Under the pieces are notes generated by a model. It saw nothing but the letters and a program-made list of their open reading frames with translations. It did no database searches and was not told where the DNA came from. Below, piece by piece: positions 60,770 to 64,000 of a DNA stretch of 64,000 bases. The stretch is from Portunus trituberculatus (lineage: Eukaryota > Arthropoda > Malacostraca > Decapoda > Portunidae): contig NC_059300.1 in NCBI RefSeq assembly GCF_017591435.1, forward strand, positions 19,552,436 through 19,616,435. Reading direction: 5' to 3'. Both the position numbers and the translations under genes were made by a program. Position 1 is the first letter of the stretch. Every line of letters begins with the position of its first letter.

Positions 60770-63600
60770 TATATCTAGTTGTACTGTACAGGGTTCGAGC
60801 GGGGTTCATAGTGTCCTGTCTCCACATTTATCTAGTGTTTCTTTAAAGTTATGCACACTATGTGCTGTGACAATTCTATTATACAATTTTTTCTACCGTT
60901 CTGTGTGGAAAACTGTATTTTTCAAAATCCTTCACACACTGCCTCATCTTGATCTTCTTTTCATGTCCTCTTGTCCTTCCATCTTCTTCCGTCAACAGCA
61001 CTAGATCTTCTATGTCTATCTTTTCAATATCATTAACTATCTTATACATACATTGTTATTAAGTCCTCGCATTCTCTTCTATCTTGTAAGGTTGGCAGTC
61101 CCATTTCCTTCAATTGTTCTTCATATGTGAGGTCCTTTGATTCCGGCACCATCTTTGTAGCAATCTTCAGTATCCTTTCCAGTTTTCTTATATCCTTTTT
61201 AAAGATTGTACACCATACCACTGCTGCATATTCCAGCCCTGGGCATACCATGCTTGTGATAATTTTTTTCATCATATCTTTCTCCATGTATTGAAATGCC
61301 ACTCTTATATTAGTCAACATTTTATAAGATAGTCCAAATATCTTGCTTATGTGTTTGTCAGGGCTCAGATTTTCTTGTATGATCACTCCAAGATCTTTTT
61401 CCTCTTTAGTCTTTATTATTTGTTTTTCTCCCATCAAATAGTTTCATACTGCAATGGTCTTCTCTTACTCTTTCCTAGCTCAATTATGTGGCATTTCTTG
61501 GCATTAAACTCCAATTTCCGTTTCTTGCTCCATTCATTGATCTTGTTTAAATCTTCCTGTAACAGCAGACAGTCCTCTCTGGTTTTGATAACTCTAAGCA
61601 ACTTTGCATCATCAGCGTATAAATTTATATAACTGTTTATCCCAATGTGAATGTCGTTTATATAAACTTGAAACATAATGGGGGCTAACACTGACCCTTG
61701 TGGCACTCCGTTAGTTACTTTGCCCCAAGATGAGTATGTATCTCTGATCACAGCTCTCATTTCCCTATCCTTCAAATAATCTCTTGTCCATTCGAGCAAG
61801 GTTCCACGCAGTCCTCCTATGTTCTCTAGTTTCCAAAGAAGTCTTTGGTGAGGGACTTTATCAAAAGCTTTTTTAATATCCAGGTATACTGTGTCTACCC
61901 ATCCATCTCTGTTTTCAAGTTCTGCAATAACTCTCGAGTAGAAGCGTAATAAGTTTGATACACATGACCGCCCTGTCCTGAACCCAAATTGTCTATTCAA
62001 TATGACTTGCTCCTCTTCTAGAAACTTCACCCATTTCTTTTTTATAGTTATTTCACATAACTTCCCTACAACACTTGTAAGTGACACTGGTCTGTAGTTT
62101 AGTGGTTCAGTTGCCTCCTTTAAATATCAGTATTACGTTGGCTCTCTTCCACTCTAGTGGAACCTTCCCTTTTTTATTGAACTTTTAATTATTTCCCAAA
62201 TTGGATCCAGTAATTACTCTCTACATTCTTTTAACACCCAGCCAGATACACCATCTGGCTCCATTGCTTTTCTGACTTCCAACTTATCCAGTAATCTTCC
62301 AATATCCTCTTTGTGGAATACAATCTCCGGTAATTCATGGCAATCCAATGTCCTATTAGGTTCTGTGAAATCATCTTCTGCAGTGAATACCGTTTCAAAG
62401 CTCTCATTCATTATTTCACACATTTCCTTTTCTGTTTAGTATGTCATCCCTTCTTTGATTATTTTTTCAATTGTTTCCTTATTCTTTGTTTTGTCGTTTA
62501 TAAATTTGTAGAAAAGTTTGGGTTCATCTTTGTTTTTATCCACTACATCTTTCTCAAAATTTCTTTCTACCTCTCTCCTTACTCTAATATATTCATTTCT
62601 AGCATCTTTGTACTGCCGTCTGTTATAGTCATTTCCTTACTTTAAGAGTTTCTTCCACACTTTATCTTTTGCCTATTTTGTTTGTATGCATCTGGCATTG
62701 TACCAAGCATGTATTTTTTTTTTCTGAACTGTAAGAATATATCATATTTCTCTTGTATAGTCTTTCTGCACATAATATTATTCCACTCAATATCAGCAAA
62801 ATAAATCCTTAATTTTTCAAAACTCTCTTTTGCATAATCTAATCTCTCTCCTTTATAATCCTCTCTGTAACTTATCTCATCTTCCTCCTGCATTTGCATC
62901 TTTAACATCACATGATCACTTTTCCCCATTGGACTAAGGTATTGTATGAAAGGGAGCTCTGGTTTCTTTGTGAAAACTAGGTCAAGCAATGATGGTTCTC
63001 CTTCTTTCCCTCATTTGTACCTTGTTCACTCCTCCACCCACTGATCCAATGTATTAACCATAGTCAACTGTAACACTTTCGCTTCACTGCCCAGCATTAT
63101 CCATTACTTCCATCTCCAGTTAATATTTTACAGTTAAAGTCTCCAACTAAGAGAATTCTTCTATATATTTTTATTATGTTATCTAGGCACTTTATCACCT
63201 CTTTTTACATATCTTCATGTTCTTCTGATCCCTATGTATTAGTCTTTGGTGGAACATAAATAACTATAATGTTTCTTTTCTTCAAATCTTCCGTTCTGAT
63301 TGTTACTCCCATTACTTCCCCTTTGTCTTCACCATATTGCACATCTTCCACACATATATTATCACGAACCATTATTAGCACTCCTCCTCCCCCTTTATCC
63401 TTCCTGTTGACATGGATCTCTTTTTTTTCAGTTTTGTTTCAAAGATGCACATTACATCCAGCTTTTCTCTTTCAAATAATCCCGAACTTCCAATATGATT
63501 GATAACAACCCATCTATGTTAGTATGTCACTCTTAACATATTGCCTCCTCCACGACCTCCTCTTTTTTCCTTAGGTACCACTTCTTAAGTCTCATATCCA
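60770..63600 (-). mobile_element. CR1-like LINE family D
   Basis: The tail is ACAACTAGATATATACACAC at about 60763-60785. Right to left: EN fragments near 63500-63000, KSDHVMLKMQMQEEDEIS (62642-62989), MEPDGVSGWVLKECRE (62214-62423), and a 217-codon open RT frame (61434-62087) with FGFRTGRSCVSNLLRFYSRV, YLDIKKAFDKVPHQRLLWKL, NGVPQGSVLAPIMFQVYIND and the intact YADDAKLL, then thumb and C-terminus (61042-61437). Frameshifts occur elsewhere. The EN GDFN region near 63130 is degraded. Its 5' end is folded back on itself at 63482-63708. Confidence 0.88.
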
Positions 63601-63708
63601 GAGACTAAAGAAGTGGTACCTAAGGAAAAAAAAGGAGGTCGGAGGCAATAAATTAAGAGTGACTTGTACTAACATAGATGGATTGTTATCAAGCATATTG
63701 GAAGTTCG
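63482..63708. repeat. Inverted duplication of the LINE D 5' end, about 110-bp arms
   Basis: CGAACTTCCAATATGATTGA (from 63482) pairs with TCAAGCATATTGGAAGTTCG (to 63708); the turn lies at about 63597-63603 next to TCATATCCAGAGAC. The right arm encodes LINE ORF2 start-like TNIDGLLSSILEV in plus orientation, the left arm the same in minus orientation. The arms differ by a few substitutions and indels. Confidence 0.85.
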
Positions 63709-64000
63709 TGTGTGTAATTCATCTCGGTCGCCTGCTGGTCACCCAGCCAGTCTTCCCAATTACGAAGTGAGCTCAGAGCTCATAGACCGATCTTCGGGTA
63801 GGACTGAGACCACAACACACTCCACACACCGAGAAAGCGAGACCACAACCCCTTGAGTTACATCTCGTACCTATTTACTGCTATGTGAACAAGGGCTACA
63901 AATTAAGAGGCTTGCCCATTTGCCTCGCCGCCTCCGGGACTAAACCCGGACCCTCTCGAGTGTGAGTCGAGCATGCTAACCACTACACTAGGCAGTGTGT
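63709..64000 (-). mobile_element. tRNA-Val-derived SINE (minus copy, reaches window edge)
   Basis: The same SINE as at 59646-59945 in opposite orientation: body GGTTGTGGTCTCGCTTTC complement and the tRNA-like head at 63930-63990 with TAGTGTAGTGGTTAGCATG, arm CTCGA-CTCACAC-TCGAG (anticodon position CAC) and a degraded B-box. It abuts the inverted duplication of LINE D through (TG)n TGTGTGTAATTC. Confidence 0.85.

Overview
This window looks like intronic and intergenic DNA of a large, repeat-rich invertebrate genome, most likely a decapod crustacean. That assignment is inferred from the styles of CR1-like, Jockey-like, I/Nimb-like, RTE-like and Penelope-like retroelements, the abundance of (AT)n, (CT)n and (CA)n microsatellites, and the absence of prokaryotic gene organisation. 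Almost every long open frame is a transposable-element remnant or a translated microsatellite.

Layout. 0-5.5 kb holds LINE fragments (I-like and a decapod RT family here called K, plus CR1-like E), one internally deleted Jockey-like copy nested in K, and a double-CRE palindrome. 5.5-12.9 kb is a minus-strand Jockey-like element (J) split by a hAT-like insertion that in turn contains an almost full-length CR1 element (F) with an esterase-type ORF1. 13-14.6 kb has a candidate host exon, a Tigger-like end, a piggyBac-like end and a composite (CT)n array. 14.6-15.85 kb is a second, inverted J copy joined inside its RT to a truncated minus-strand Ty3/gypsy element (15.85-19.7 kb), whose LTR carries a 732-bp Tigger-type MITE. 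19.7-22.4 kb is CR1-like family A. 22.7-25.3 kb is mostly unique sequence with a well-formed host exon and a hAT MITE. 25.36-29.42 kb is a Tigger-type element containing a hAT transposon (perfect 8-bp target duplication) and a long hairpin. 29.8-33.0 kb is an RTE-like LINE, 33.8-34.7 kb a head-to-head Penelope-like pair, 34.7-39.0 kb an I/Nimb-like LINE. 39.0-42.0 kb and 46.0-59.6 kb are chains of head-to-tail CR1-like LINEs (families A, B, C) joined through (CA)n tracts. 42.8-45.7 kb is CR1-like G. A tRNA-Val-derived SINE lies at 59.65-59.95 kb and again, inverted, at the right end, flanking CR1-like D (60.8-63.6 kb).

The most informative non-repeat signal is a set of minus-strand exon candidates with good splice sites: 59990-60110, 24059-24182 and 13128-13185 (plus a weak one at 60423-60460). 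Their intron phases are compatible in that order, and the last two join to give the cysteine pattern that opens an LCCL domain. I infer that the window lies inside the introns of one host gene (or two) transcribed right to left, with introns inflated by the retroelement chains.

Family letters (A-G, J, K) are labels used only here. Element boundaries are approximate unless a target-site duplication is quoted.
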